NCBI GenBank assembly: GCA_036278595.1
Contig: DASUKS010000103.1
Span: 1-13,268 of the forward strand
Direction: 5' to 3'
Length of the DNA: 13,268 nucleotides
DNA from: JADMII01 sp036278595
GTDB taxonomy: Bacteria; Chloroflexota; Dehalococcoidia; DSTF01; JACRBR01
The notes beneath the pieces are model-generated. The model ran no database searches, was not told the origin of the DNA, and saw only the letters and a program-made list of their open reading frames with translations. Below, piece after piece: positions 1-7,399 of this stretch (position 1 is its first letter; each line of letters begins with the position of its first letter). The translations under genes and the position numbers were made by a program.

Positions 1-94
1 CCTCCGCGACGAGCACTACCGCTTCGGGCGCTGGTGCGACGTGATCCGCATGGGCATCGTCGAGCACGAATGGCGCGCGGCACGGGAGCGATGA
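1..94 (+). CDS. C-terminal end of a probable GNAT-family N-acetyltransferase (partial)
   Basis: Only the last 30 codons and a TGA stop lie in the window, read from base 2. The peptide contains HYRFGRWCDVIRMGIVEHEW, which resembles the C-terminal strand and helix of RimL-type acetyltransferases, where a phrase like GRW.DV..MGI..EW is common. The acetyl-CoA binding core lies outside the window, so the substrate cannot be judged. The gene converges on the methyltransferase at 178-960. The 83-base gap between them shows no clear hairpin followed by a T-run. The family call rests on a short motif only. Confidence 0.55.
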   Translation, partial: LRDEHYRFGRWCDVIRMGIVEHEWRAARER

Positions 95-177
95 CCCGCC
101 GAGCACGGCCGTATGCGCCTTCTTCAGTCCGGCCGCAGCGCCCCGACATCGGCGCGAAGCTCAGTCCTGAGTAGCGG

Positions 178-960
178 TCACGCCGTGGCCCAGATGTTCA
201 ATCGCACGTAGTCGGCCGTGTACGGCGCGCCGTGGCGGGCGATCGTCTCGCGCACGACGGCGTGCGCGTAGCCGTCGCGCAGGTCTTCGGGCAGGCGCGC
301 GACATGGTCGCGCAGCAGGATCGTGCCGATGTAGAGCGCGGCGTCGTCCTCGCGCTCGAAGGGCACCGGCGCCTCGAACAGCGACGCGCGCACGTCGTGC
401 CAGCCGGCGCGCTCGAGTGCCGCCTGCGCGCGTTCTGGCGTGCGGTACGTCTTCGTGTCGGCGAAGCCGGCGAGGTGCTCGCGGAACGGCGCCTGCTCGC
501 GCACGGCTTCCACCGCTTCCAGCACATGGGCGTTGTTGCCGGCGCCGCCGCACTGCGCGCGCAGGCGGCCGCCGGGCTTCGCCGCGCGGAAGAGCGCGCC
601 GAACAGCGCGTCGTCGTCCGGGATCCAGTGGAAGACCGCGTTCGAGAACACCGCATCGACCTGCTCGGGCAGCGTGAAGTCGGTGAGGCTCGCGTGGATC
701 GGCGTCACGTTCGTGATGCCGCGTTCCTCGAGCGCGCGCGTGAGCGACGCGATCATCTCCGCCGATGCGTCGACCGCGTAGATACGGCCGCGCGGCAGCT
801 TCGCCAGCAGGTCGAGCGTGACGGAGCCCGAGCCGCAGCCGGCGTCGAGCACCGTCTCGTCGCCGCGCAGCTGCAGCTCGTCGATGACCTGCTGCGCCCA
901 GCCGCGCATCGGCGTGCCGATGCGGTCGTACACCTCGGCGTTCCAGTACGTGTTCGTCAT
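178..960 (-). CDS. class I SAM-dependent methyltransferase, trans-aconitate methyltransferase-like
   Basis: The protein has 260 residues, normal for a free-standing class I methyltransferase. Motif I, VLDAGCGSGS (residues 37-46), binds S-adenosylmethionine. The acidic residue ending strand 2 is in YAVDAS. AVFSNAVFHWIPD matches motif IV of the Tam/UbiE-like group, and KPGGRL follows. The start WNAEVYDRIGTPMRGWA is typical of trans-aconitate methyltransferase relatives, but the methyl acceptor cannot be read from sequence. The ATG start (960-958) overlaps the glpD stop in an ATGA, which fixes the start and implies translational coupling. The frame stays open upstream to 1221, but that part is glpD shadow. 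Placement as the last gene of a glycerol operon suggests co-expression, not necessarily a role in glycerol metabolism. Confidence 0.85.
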   Translation of the reverse strand: MTNTYWNAEVYDRIGTPMRGWAQQVIDELQLRGDETVLDAGCGSGSVTLDLLAKLPRGRIYAVDASAEMIASLTRALEERGITNVTPIHASLTDFTLPEQVDAVFSNAVFHWIPDDDALFGALFRAAKPGGRLRAQCGGAGNNAHVLEAVEAVREQAPFREHLAGFADTKTYRTPERAQAALERAGWHDVRASLFEAPVPFEREDDAALYIGTILLRDHVARLPEDLRDGYAHAVVRETIARHGAPYTADYVRLNIWATA

Positions 961-2555
961 ACCTGCTCCTCTATCGCGTCCAGCGGCACGAGCGTCCCTC
1001 GCAGCTCGCGCTCGTAGGCGGCGACCTCCGCCGAGACGCGCTCGCCGTCCCAGCCCAGGCGCGCCGCCATCACCTCGGCGCATCGCTGTGCGCCGTCGAG
1101 CGCGTGGCACCGGCTCCAGCCGGCCGGCAGGCGCCGCAGCAGCGCGTCCGCGAGCGTGGCCGCCTGCTCGCGGTCGGCCGCGTACGCGACCTGCGCCAGG
1201 ATCTCCGGGTTGTGTGCGCACACGCGCTCGCGCAGCGCCGGGTCGCCTTCGGCGAGCGCGCGTACTTCGCCCGCGCGCCGGCCGTAGATGACGAGCGGGT
1301 CCTGCTCGAGCGGCACGAACGCCGGCGCCGTGGCGCGCGCCTCGATTCGCCCTTCTCCCGCCGGTGCGCCGGACGGCTTCGCGTGCTTCTCGATCGCCTT
1401 CAGCGCGATGCGCGCCAGGCTGCGGTAGGTCGTGAGCTTGCCGCCGACGACGCTCAGCAGGCCGTCCGGCCCGCCGCGCTTCGTGTGGTCAATGATGATG
1501 TGACGGCGGGTGATGGCGGCCTCGGTGCCGTGCTCGTTCGCCGGCAGCGGCCGCACGCCGGAGTAGGTGTACAGCACGTCTTCGCGCGTGAGCGGCGTCG
1601 AGGGGAAGAGGCGCGAGGCCTCGTCGAGCAGGTACGCGACTTCCGCCGCGGTCGCCTGCGCCTTCGACGGATCGCCGTCGTAGCGGAGGTCCGTCGTGCC
1701 GACGAGCGTATAGCGGTACCACGGGAGGATGAAGAACGGCCGCCCGTCCGCCTTCGCCGTCGCGAAGATCGCGTGCCGTGGTCCGTCCGGCCACTCGGCG
1801 ACGAGGTGGCTGCCCTTCGTGCCGCCGATCAGGCGCTCGTGGCGCTCGGCGTCGGTGCCCGCGAGCACCATGTCGGCCCACGGACCGGCGGCGTTCACGA
1901 TCACCCGCGCGCCGGCCTCGACCGTGCGCTCTCCGCAGGTCTCGCGTAGCCGCACCCCCCGCAGCTTGTGCCCCGGCGCGACGATATCGACCGCCGATGT
2001 GTGGTTCAGGGCGATGCCGCCCGCCTCGGTGAAGTCGCGCACCGACTCGACGACGAGGCGCTCGGGAAACTCCACCTGCGCGTCGGAGAAGGTGTAGGCG
2101 GCGCGCAGGCCGTCGCGCTCGAGGTTCGGCTCGTAGCGTTCGAGCGCGCTCCGCGAGAGCGCGTGATGACGCGGCAGCGACTTCCGGAACGACAGCAGGT
2201 CGTACAGCGTCAGCCCGATGCGCACCATCCACGCCGGGCGCGCGTCGCCGCGATACACCGGCAGCAGCAGTTGCAGCGGCCGCACGAGATACGGGGCGTC
2301 GCGCACGAGCGTCTCACGCTCGGACAGCGATTCGTACACGAGCCCGAACTCGCCGTGTTCCAGGTAGCGCAGGCCGCCGTGGATCAGGCGCGTGGCGCGC
2401 GACGTCGTGCCCGCGCCGAAGTCGTCGCGCTCGACGAGCAGCGTGCGGTAGCCGGCGTGCTGCGCCTCGCGCGCGATGCCTGCGCCGTTGATGCCACCGC
2501 CGATCACGACGACGTCGAACGCCTCCCCCGCGACGCCTTCGAGGCCCACTGTCAC
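957..2555 (-). CDS. glpD: glycerol-3-phosphate dehydrogenase, FAD-dependent
   Basis: This flavoprotein oxidises sn-glycerol-3-phosphate to dihydroxyacetone phosphate at the membrane and passes electrons to quinone. The 532 residues fit the family length. The FAD dinucleotide-binding motif VVIGGGINGAGIA lies near residues 16-28. It is followed by TTSRATRLIHGGLRYLEHGEF, the GlpD signature. Later blocks such as VNAAGPWAD, FILPWYRYTLVGTTD and SGVRPLP complete the FAD/substrate domain, and a helical C-terminal domain ends the protein. I chose the GTG at 2555 because it overlaps the glpK stop as GTGA and places the FAD motif at the usual distance from the N terminus. A second in-frame GTG two codons later (2549) is possible. 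It is the middle gene of glpK-glpD-methyltransferase. Confidence 0.96.
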   Translation of the reverse strand: MTVGLEGVAGEAFDVVVIGGGINGAGIAREAQHAGYRTLLVERDDFGAGTTSRATRLIHGGLRYLEHGEFGLVYESLSERETLVRDAPYLVRPLQLLLPVYRGDARPAWMVRIGLTLYDLLSFRKSLPRHHALSRSALERYEPNLERDGLRAAYTFSDAQVEFPERLVVESVRDFTEAGGIALNHTSAVDIVAPGHKLRGVRLRETCGERTVEAGARVIVNAAGPWADMVLAGTDAERHERLIGGTKGSHLVAEWPDGPRHAIFATAKADGRPFFILPWYRYTLVGTTDLRYDGDPSKAQATAAEVAYLLDEASRLFPSTPLTREDVLYTYSGVRPLPANEHGTEAAITRRHIIIDHTKRGGPDGLLSVVGGKLTTYRSLARIALKAIEKHAKPSGAPAGEGRIEARATAPAFVPLEQDPLVIYGRRAGEVRALAEGDPALRERVCAHNPEILAQVAYAADREQAATLADALLRRLPAGWSRCHALDGAQRCAEVMAARLGWDGERVSAEVAAYERELRGTLVPLDAIEEQV

Positions 2556-4051
2556 GACGCCCAACCCTTCGCCCGCTCGACCGCGCGCCGCCAGCCCTCG
2601 ACGAGCGCATCGCGCTCCGCCACGGGCATCGCCGGCTCGAAGCGTGTGCCGGACGAGGCCATCCGCTCGAGCTCGCGCTGGTCCTTCCAGAATCCCACCG
2701 CCAAACCCGCGAGGAACGCCGCACCGAGCGCCGTCGTCTCGTGCACCTGCGCGCGGACCACCGGCCGCTGCAGCACGTCGGCCTGGATCTGCATCAGCAG
2801 GTCGTTCGCGGCGCCGCCGCCATCGACGTGCAGCTCCGGCATCGGCACCCCGGTCTCGCGCTCCATCAGCTCGACGACGTCGAGCGTCTGCAGCGCGATC
2901 GACTCGAGCGTCGCGCGCGTGATGTGCGCCGCGGTCGTCCCGCGCGTGATGCCGACGATCGTGCCGCGCGCGTACATATCCCAGTGCGGCGCGCCGAGCC
3001 CGGCGAACGCCGGCACGACGTACACGCCGTCGCTCGACGGCACGGTGCGCGCGAGCTGTTCGCTCTCCGCGGCATCCCTGATGATGCCGAGCCCGTCGCG
3101 CAGCCACTGCACCGCCGCACCGGTGATGAAGATCGCCCCTTCGAGCGCGAACGTCTGACGCCCCTGGATGCGCGCGGCAACGGTCGTCAGCAGGCCGTTC
3201 GACGAGAACACTGGTGCCTCGCCCGTGTGCTCGAGCACGAAGCAGCCGGTGCCGTACGTGTTCTTCACCGCGCCGGCGGCGAAGCAGCCCTGCCCGAAGA
3301 GCGCCGCCTGCTGGTCGCCCGCGATGCCCGCGATCTGGACGGCGCGCCCGAAGAGCTTCGGGTCGCTCTCGGCGACCACGCCGCTGCTGTCCACCACGCG
3401 CGGGAGCAGCGCGCGCGGGACGCCGAGCGCGCCCGGGAGCTTCTCGTCCCAGCGGCCCTCCCGGATGTTGTAGAGCATCGTGCGGGACGCGTTCGTCGCA
3501 TCGATGACGTGCTCGCGCCCGCGCGTAAGCTTCCAGATCAGCCACGAATCGACGGTGCCGAACGCGAGCTCGCCCGCGTCGGCGCGCATGCGCATGCCCT
3601 CCGGATCGCCGGAGTTCTCGATCAGCCAGCGCGCCTTCGTCGCCGAGAAGTAGGCGTCGATGAGCAGCCCCGTGCGCTCGTGCACCTCCTGCTCGAGGCC
3701 GCGCGCCTTCAGCTCCTCGCACATCGCGGCGGTGCGCCGGCACTGCCAGACGACGGCGTCGTTGATCGGATCGCCGGTCGCGCGCTCCCAGACGATCGTC
3801 GTCTCACGCTGGTTCGTGATGCCGATCGCGGCGACGTCATCCGCGGCGATGCCCGCCTTCGCGAGCGCCTCGCGCACGGATTCGAGCTGCGATGACCAGA
3901 TCGCCTCCGGATCGTGCGAGACCCAGCCGGGCTTCGGGAAGATCTGCGGAAACTCGCGCGCGGCCATCGCGACGGGCCGGCCGCCGCGGTCGAACACGAT
4001 CGAGCGGGACGACGACGTCCCCTGGTCGAACGCGAGGATGTAGTCGGGCAT
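2552..4051 (-). CDS. glpK: glycerol kinase
   Basis: The enzyme phosphorylates glycerol with ATP in the cytoplasm, feeding GlpD directly downstream. The 499 residues match the usual 495-505. The FGGY-kinase N terminus ILAFDQGTSSSRS (residues 5-17) is the phosphate loop. GITNQRETTIVW (77-88) carries the glycerol-binding Arg82-Glu83 pair. IAGDQQAALFGQG has the catalytic-base Asp, and NTYGTGCF and DGGGAANDLLMQ complete the C-terminal ATP site. No key residue appears missing. The ATG at 4051 is the standard family start. I see no good Shine-Dalgarno just upstream, where the bases are C-rich on the coding strand. The upstream gap is filled with repeats, so the promoter may lie inside or beside them. 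No glycerol facilitator gene (glpF) is in the window. Confidence 0.97.
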   Translation of the reverse strand: MPDYILAFDQGTSSSRSIVFDRGGRPVAMAAREFPQIFPKPGWVSHDPEAIWSSQLESVREALAKAGIAADDVAAIGITNQRETTIVWERATGDPINDAVVWQCRRTAAMCEELKARGLEQEVHERTGLLIDAYFSATKARWLIENSGDPEGMRMRADAGELAFGTVDSWLIWKLTRGREHVIDATNASRTMLYNIREGRWDEKLPGALGVPRALLPRVVDSSGVVAESDPKLFGRAVQIAGIAGDQQAALFGQGCFAAGAVKNTYGTGCFVLEHTGEAPVFSSNGLLTTVAARIQGRQTFALEGAIFITGAAVQWLRDGLGIIRDAAESEQLARTVPSSDGVYVVPAFAGLGAPHWDMYARGTIVGITRGTTAAHITRATLESIALQTLDVVELMERETGVPMPELHVDGGGAANDLLMQIQADVLQRPVVRAQVHETTALGAAFLAGLAVGFWKDQRELERMASSGTRFEPAMPVAERDALVEGWRRAVERAKGWAS

Positions 4052-4067
4052 GGTGGGGGCAGTTTAA

Positions 4068-4091
4068 GGTTCACGGTTCATAGTGAATAGT
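4068..4091. repeat. left arm of an inverted heptamer-type repeat
   Basis: Read on the minus strand, this stretch is made of units such as ACTATTC, ACTATGA and ACCGTGA. Bases 4076-4091 are the exact reverse complement of 4225-4240 (16 of 16). It begins 17 bases upstream of the glpK start codon, so the arm lies in the glpK leader or promoter. Confidence 0.75.
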
Positions 4092-4133
4092 AGTCCGGAG
4101 GGCTTCTCGCGCTGCGCGCGACCTAACACCCGA

Positions 4134-4151
4134 CCCCTTCCCGGGAAGGGG
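4134..4151. repeat. 18-base perfect palindrome CCCCTTCCCGGGAAGGGG
   Basis: The two 9-base halves are exact reverse complements with no spacer. A second, weaker inverted pair, GGCTTC (4101-4106) with GAAGCC (4169-4174), surrounds it, and the heptamer arms lie outside that. Without a loop, a stable RNA hairpin would have to open the central bases. No T-run follows on either strand, so this does not look like an intrinsic terminator. It may be the core of a mobile palindromic element or a protein site. Confidence 0.7.
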
Positions 4152-4184
4152 CGCGATCGCAATGCGGCGAAGCCGGCGGGGACG

Positions 4185-4261
4185 GTGAACTGTCAACTGT
4201 GAACTGTGAACCGTCCCACTATGAACTATTCACTATGAACTATGAACTCCCACTGTGAACC
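4185..4261. repeat. degenerate heptanucleotide repeat array, about 11 units
   Basis: The stretch divides into GTGAACT, GTCAACT, GTGAACT, GTGAACC, GTCCCACT, ATGAACT, ATTCACT, ATGAACT, ATGAACT, CCCACT and GTGAACC. It is a 7-base period with two units of altered length and is far more AT-rich than its surroundings. It ends 4 bases before the comF stop codon. Heptanucleotide arrays of this kind are known from cyanobacteria and I believe also from some Chloroflexota. Their function is not established. Confidence 0.8.
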
Positions 4262-4264
4262 AGG

Positions 4265-4960
4265 TCAGTCCGCGCGGGCCCAGGTGAGCGCGCGGACGTC
4301 GCGGGCGCCGGCTGCGCGCAGGGCGCGGGCGCAGGAGTCCAGCGTTGCGCCTGTGGTCGCGACGTCATCCACCAGCAGGATGCGGCGCCCTTCGACGCGC
4401 TCCCGGCGCGCCTCGAACGCGCCCGCCATGATCGCCAGCCTCTCGGCGCGGTGCATCGTCTTGACGAGCGGCGCCGTGTCGCGGACGCGGCGCGCGGCCC
4501 GCTCGTCGGCGTCGATGCCCGTGACCCTGGCGACCTGGCGCGCGAGCATTGCCGCCTGGTTGTAGCCGCGCGCCCGCTCGCGGGAGCGGTGCAACGGCAC
4601 AGGCACGACGAGATCGGCGTCGCCGGGCGCGAGTTCGCCGAGCATGCGGCGGGCCATCGGCTCGGCGAGCGCGGTCATGCCTTCGTACTTCAGCTCGTGC
4701 GCCAGCCGCCGCGCGCCGTCTTCCATCACGTAGGCGGCGCGCAGCTCGCTGAACGCCGGCGCGTGCTCGGCGCAGTGCCGGCACAACTTCGCATATCGCT
4801 GCGGCAGCCAGCACCGATGGCAGCGGGGATGCACGGCGCGCGGCAGGGCGTCCGCGCAGGCCGCGCACAGCATGTCGCCCATGCGGCCGCAGAGCGCGCA
4901 CTGCGCCGGAAACAGCAGGCCGGCGGCGACCCGCGTCGCCTTCGTGACGATGTCGAGCAT
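4265..4960 (-). CDS. comF: ComF-family phosphoribosyltransferase with N-terminal zinc finger
   Basis: The 231-residue protein has the ComF layout. A cysteine cluster (Cys21, Cys24, Cys32, Cys35, then CHRC and CRHC) forms a double zinc-finger region in the first 75 residues. A type I phosphoribosyltransferase domain follows, with LKYEG, VPVPLHRSRERARGYNQA and the PRPP loop ILLVDDVATTGAT (residues 194-206). In Bacillus and Haemophilus, ComF is needed for uptake of transforming DNA, probably acting on single-stranded DNA inside the cell. Many bacteria without known competence also carry it, so the role here is open. I chose the ATG at 4960 because the protein then begins right before the zinc finger (MLDIVTKATRVAAGLLFPAQC). 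The longer frame to 5086 runs across the divergent neighbour's promoter and start codon. The gene is followed by the repeat block and then glpK on the same strand. Confidence 0.87.
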   Translation of the reverse strand: MLDIVTKATRVAAGLLFPAQCALCGRMGDMLCAACADALPRAVHPRCHRCWLPQRYAKLCRHCAEHAPAFSELRAAYVMEDGARRLAHELKYEGMTALAEPMARRMLGELAPGDADLVVPVPLHRSRERARGYNQAAMLARQVARVTGIDADERAARRVRDTAPLVKTMHRAERLAIMAGAFEARRERVEGRRILLVDDVATTGATLDSCARALRAAGARDVRALTWARAD

Positions 4961-4986
4961 CGAGCCGAGTGTAGGACGTGAGCGCG

Positions 4987-5003
4987 CCGGCGTACAACGC
5001 CGG
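4987..5003. promoter_or_regulatory. inverted repeat in the comF / lipoprotein divergent gap
   Basis: CCGGCGT and ACGCCGG are exact reverse complements separated by ACA. The site sits midway in the 85-base gap between two divergent genes, where both promoters should lie, so it could be an operator for either. TAAACT at 5006-5011 is a possible weak -10 box for the rightward gene, but no -35 box matches. GC-rich DNA yields such dyads by chance, so this is tentative. Confidence 0.3.
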
Positions 5004-5045
5004 TGTAAACTGCGCGCGCGTACGGACGGCGGGAGGGAGCGCGTA

Positions 5046-6605
5046 ATGAAGACGGGCGGCAGGAGGCATCTGGCAGCGCTGCTCATCGTCGCCTGCGCGC
5101 TGGCGCTCGCGGCATGCAGCGGTTCGAAGAGCGCCCCTACGCCGACGCCGACAGTGCCGCCGCGGCCGGCCGTCTACGCGAGCGCATCGTGCCCGGTCGG
5201 CGCCCCGGCCGGGCAGGACATGCAGTGCGGCTACCTCGCCGTGCCCGAGAACCGGTCGAAGCCGGACTCGCACACCATCAAGCTGGCCGTCGCCGTCATC
5301 AAGTCGACCAGCCCCAACCCCGCGCCCGACCCGATGATCTACCTCAGCGGTGGGCCCGGGCAGCCGGGGCTCGCCGACAACATGCAGGCGTTCTCGAAGA
5401 CCTTCGCCGAGCCGGTGCAGTCGAAGCGCGACCTCGTGTTCCTCGACCAGCGCGGGACCGGCTACTCGCAGCCGCTGCTCGGCTGCCCGGAGACCAACGA
5501 CGCCTTCAGGGCCGCGCTCGCGCAGGACATCCGGAACGACGCACAGAACGCCGGTGCGAACGCCGCCGTGAAGGCGTGCCACGACCGGCTCGCGAAGGAC
5601 GGCATCGACTTCAGCGGCTACAGCAGCAAAGAGAACGCGCTTGACGTGAAGGACCTGATGCACGCGCTCGGCTATGCGAAGTACAACGTCTACGGCGTGT
5701 CGTACGGCACCCGGCTCGCGCTCGAAGTGATGCGCCAGGACCCGCAGCACGTCCGCAGCGTCATCCTCGATTCGACGCTGCCGCCGCAGGTGACCCCGGA
5801 GCTCGCGCAGTCGGCCACGTTCCAGCGCGCGGTCAACACGCTCGTGAGCGGCTGCGACGCGGACACGAAGTGCGAGTCGGCGTATCCGGACCTTGAATCG
5901 ACGTACTTCGCGCTCGTCGCGAAGGCGAACCAGCAGCCGATCACCGTGCAGCCGACCGACGGCGCGACGGGCCAGAAGGCCACCGTCGTCGTCAACGGCG
6001 ACCGCATCCTCTCGGGCACGTTCCAGGCGTTGTACGACACGAGCCTGATCCCGCTGCTGCCCTTCGCCGCGAAGCAGATAGCGACCGGCAACACCGCCAT
6101 CCTCGAACAGATCGCGCAGCAGGTCGCGTTCGCGAACCTGGACATCGCCCAGGCGATGAACGTCGCAGTTGAGTGCAACGACACCGTGATGTCTCAGAAG
6201 GCCTCGGACGTGGCCGCGGCGACGAAGGGCGTGCGGCCGGAGATCCTCGCCGGACACCTCGGGGTCTCGACGGCGGCGGAGCTGAAGGATGCGCAGGACG
6301 TCTGCCGCCTGTTCGGCATCACGTCCACGGTCCCCGGCACGACCGACCCCGTGACGAGCGATATCCCGACGCTGGTCCTCGCCGGCGAGTACGATCCGGT
6401 GACCCCGCCGGACTGGGGGAAGCTCGCCGCGAAGACGCTCTCGCACAGCTACTTCTTCCAGTTCCCGGCCTCCGGCCACGGCGAGCTCTTCGGCCGCCGT
6501 GACTGCGCGATCGCGCTCGCGGCCACGTTCCTCGATGACCCGTCGCAGGCGCCGGACGGCTCGTGCGTCTCCAGCATCGCCGAGCCGGCGTTTCTCACGC
6601 CGTAG
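5046..6605 (+). CDS. secreted alpha/beta-hydrolase lipoprotein, TAP-like peptidase (S33 type)
   Basis: The 519-residue protein starts with a lipoprotein signal: positive MKTGGRRH, a hydrophobic stretch (9-23) and the lipobox LAAC with Cys24 as the lipid anchor. A Pro/Thr-rich linker follows, placing the enzyme outside the membrane. The hydrolase domain shows LSGGPGQPG (the oxyanion loop, about 100-108), DQRGTGYS, nucleophile Ser219 in GVSYGT, acid Asp450 in GEYDPVTPP and His478 in SGHGE. This is the layout of tripeptidyl aminopeptidases and proline iminopeptidase-like enzymes with a C-terminal TAP-like domain. The likely role is removing N-terminal peptides from extracellular substrates, but esterase activity cannot be excluded. 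The ATG at 5046 has GGAGG 9 bases upstream and gives a complete signal peptide. Paired cysteines later in the chain could form disulfides, in keeping with export. Confidence 0.9.
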   Translation: MKTGGRRHLAALLIVACALALAACSGSKSAPTPTPTVPPRPAVYASASCPVGAPAGQDMQCGYLAVPENRSKPDSHTIKLAVAVIKSTSPNPAPDPMIYLSGGPGQPGLADNMQAFSKTFAEPVQSKRDLVFLDQRGTGYSQPLLGCPETNDAFRAALAQDIRNDAQNAGANAAVKACHDRLAKDGIDFSGYSSKENALDVKDLMHALGYAKYNVYGVSYGTRLALEVMRQDPQHVRSVILDSTLPPQVTPELAQSATFQRAVNTLVSGCDADTKCESAYPDLESTYFALVAKANQQPITVQPTDGATGQKATVVVNGDRILSGTFQALYDTSLIPLLPFAAKQIATGNTAILEQIAQQVAFANLDIAQAMNVAVECNDTVMSQKASDVAAATKGVRPEILAGHLGVSTAAELKDAQDVCRLFGITSTVPGTTDPVTSDIPTLVLAGEYDPVTPPDWGKLAAKTLSHSYFFQFPASGHGELFGRRDCAIALAATFLDDPSQAPDGSCVSSIAEPAFLTP

Positions 6606-6619
6606 CCGCAAGCGCCCGA

Positions 6620-6625
6620 TACAAT
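6620..6625 (+). promoter_or_regulatory. possible -10 box (TACAAT) for moaDE
   Basis: TACAAT differs from TATAAT by one base and lies 35 bases before the moaD start, in the short gap after the lipoprotein stop. I see no convincing -35 hexamer at 16-18 bases. It is one of three TATAAT-like boxes in this GC-rich window that lie just upstream of rightward genes. Confidence 0.35.
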
Positions 6626-6660
6626 GCCCGTATCCGCAAGCAGTGCTGGAAGGGCGTGAT

Positions 6661-6909
6661 ATGCCTTCGATCAACGTCCGGCTGTTCGCCGGGCTCCACG
6701 ACCTGGTGGGGAAGCGCGACGTCGTGCTGGATCTGCCGGACGGCGCCACCGTCGAGCAGTTGCGCGACCGCCTCGGCGAGGAGTACCCGATCGTGCAGCC
6801 GTTCCTCACCACGCTCGTCTGCGCCGTCGACGAAGAGTACGTGCCCCCGGAGTACGTGCTGCACGAGGGCGAGGACGTGGCGCTGATCCCCCCGATCAGC
6901 GGTGGCTGA
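6661..6909 (+). CDS. moaD: molybdopterin synthase sulfur-carrier subunit (MoaD, ubiquitin-like)
   Basis: This is an 82-residue ubiquitin-fold sulfur carrier of molybdenum-cofactor synthesis. The C-terminal Gly-Gly (IPPISGG) is adenylated and converted to a thiocarboxylate that MoaE uses to add dithiolene sulfurs to precursor Z. Typical family features are the opening INVRLFAGLHDLVGKRDVVL, the central DGATVEQLRDRL helix, the VNDE-like segment AVDEEYVPPEYVLHEGEDV and the terminal GG. The ATG at 6661 has GGAAGGG six bases upstream. The direct neighbour moaE, with a 4-base gap, supports MoaD over ThiS. The window contains no separate ThiS, so dual use of this protein with ThiG is conceivable but speculative. 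Confidence 0.92.
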   Translation: MPSINVRLFAGLHDLVGKRDVVLDLPDGATVEQLRDRLGEEYPIVQPFLTTLVCAVDEEYVPPEYVLHEGEDVALIPPISGG

Positions 6910-6913
6910 GCCG

Positions 6914-7348
6914 ATGTTCGCGATTACCAGAGAGCCACTCGACCCCCAGCCGCTCGTCGATGCCGTGCGCAAGGACGAGAGCGGCGCCGTCGCGCTGTTC
7001 TACGGTGTCGTGCGCAATCACAACATGGGGCGCAGCGTGCAGTACCTGGAGTACGACGCGTACGAGAGCATGGCGCTCAAGAAGCTGCGCGAGGTGGCGG
7101 ACGAGGTGTGCGCGAAGTTCCCGGTAAACGGTATCGCCGCGCTGCACCGCATCGGCCGGCTCCAGATCGGCGAGACGAGCCTGCTCGTCGCCGTCTCGTC
7201 GCCGCACCGGAAGGAGGCGTTCGAGGCCTGCCACTACGCCGTCGATCGCATCAAGGAGACGGTGCCGGTCTGGAAGAAGGAAGTCTGGGAAGACGGGTCG
7301 GAGTGGATCGAGGGCCACGTCCCGGAAGTCCCGGAGCGCGAGAGCTAA
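6914..7348 (+). CDS. moaE: molybdopterin synthase catalytic subunit
   Basis: MoaE forms a heterotetramer with MoaD and converts precursor Z to molybdopterin. The 144 residues from ATG 6914 match the family length. Diagnostic segments are MFAITREPLD at the start, GAVALFYGVVRNHNMGR (the substrate-binding loop), LEYDAYESMALKKL, HRIGRLQIGE, VSSPHRKEAFEACHYAVDRIKETVPVWKKE with the conserved lysines, and WIEG. I prefer the ATG at 6914 because family members begin with a phrase like this and GGTGG lies 8 bases upstream. A GTG at 6902 would add four residues and overlap the moaD stop by 8 bases. No later molybdenum-cofactor genes are in the window. Confidence 0.93.
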   Translation: MFAITREPLDPQPLVDAVRKDESGAVALFYGVVRNHNMGRSVQYLEYDAYESMALKKLREVADEVCAKFPVNGIAALHRIGRLQIGETSLLVAVSSPHRKEAFEACHYAVDRIKETVPVWKKEVWEDGSEWIEGHVPEVPERES

Positions 7349-7351
7349 AGC

Positions 7352-7375
7352 AAAACGCCCGCCATGCGACGGGCG
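7352..7375 (-). terminator. intrinsic terminator-like hairpin for the zinc-ribbon gene
   Basis: CGCCCG (7356-7361) and CGGGCG (7370-7375) form a six-pair GC stem with an eight-base loop. On the minus strand the stem is followed by TTTT and then GCTTTAG. It starts 24 bases beyond the stop of the leftward gene at 7400-7690, inside the convergent gap with moaE. On the plus strand the A-run precedes the stem and no T-run follows, so termination of moaDE there would be weaker. Confidence 0.55.
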
Positions 7376-7399
7376 CTCACCCTTCGCAGCACCCGATGT

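Noticed and set aside
4185..4261. Possible CRISPR array
   Set aside because: Units are 7 bases with no unique spacers, and no cas genes are nearby. It is a degenerate tandem repeat.
4961..5086. N-terminal extension of comF by 42 residues
   Set aside because: It would cross the promoter and start of the divergent lipoprotein gene and adds sequence without resemblance to ComF. The ATG at 4960 fits the family.
4365..6812. Very long minus-strand open frame opposite the lipoprotein hydrolase and moaD
   Set aside because: It is Arg/Leu/Val-rich low-complexity translation with no domain, opposite genes with clear motifs, and merges with an off-frame part of comF. It is a typical shadow in GC-rich DNA.
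6902..6913. GTG start for moaE four codons upstream
   Set aside because: It is possible, but there is no ribosome site before it. The ATG at 6914 fits the family N terminus and has GGTGG upstream.
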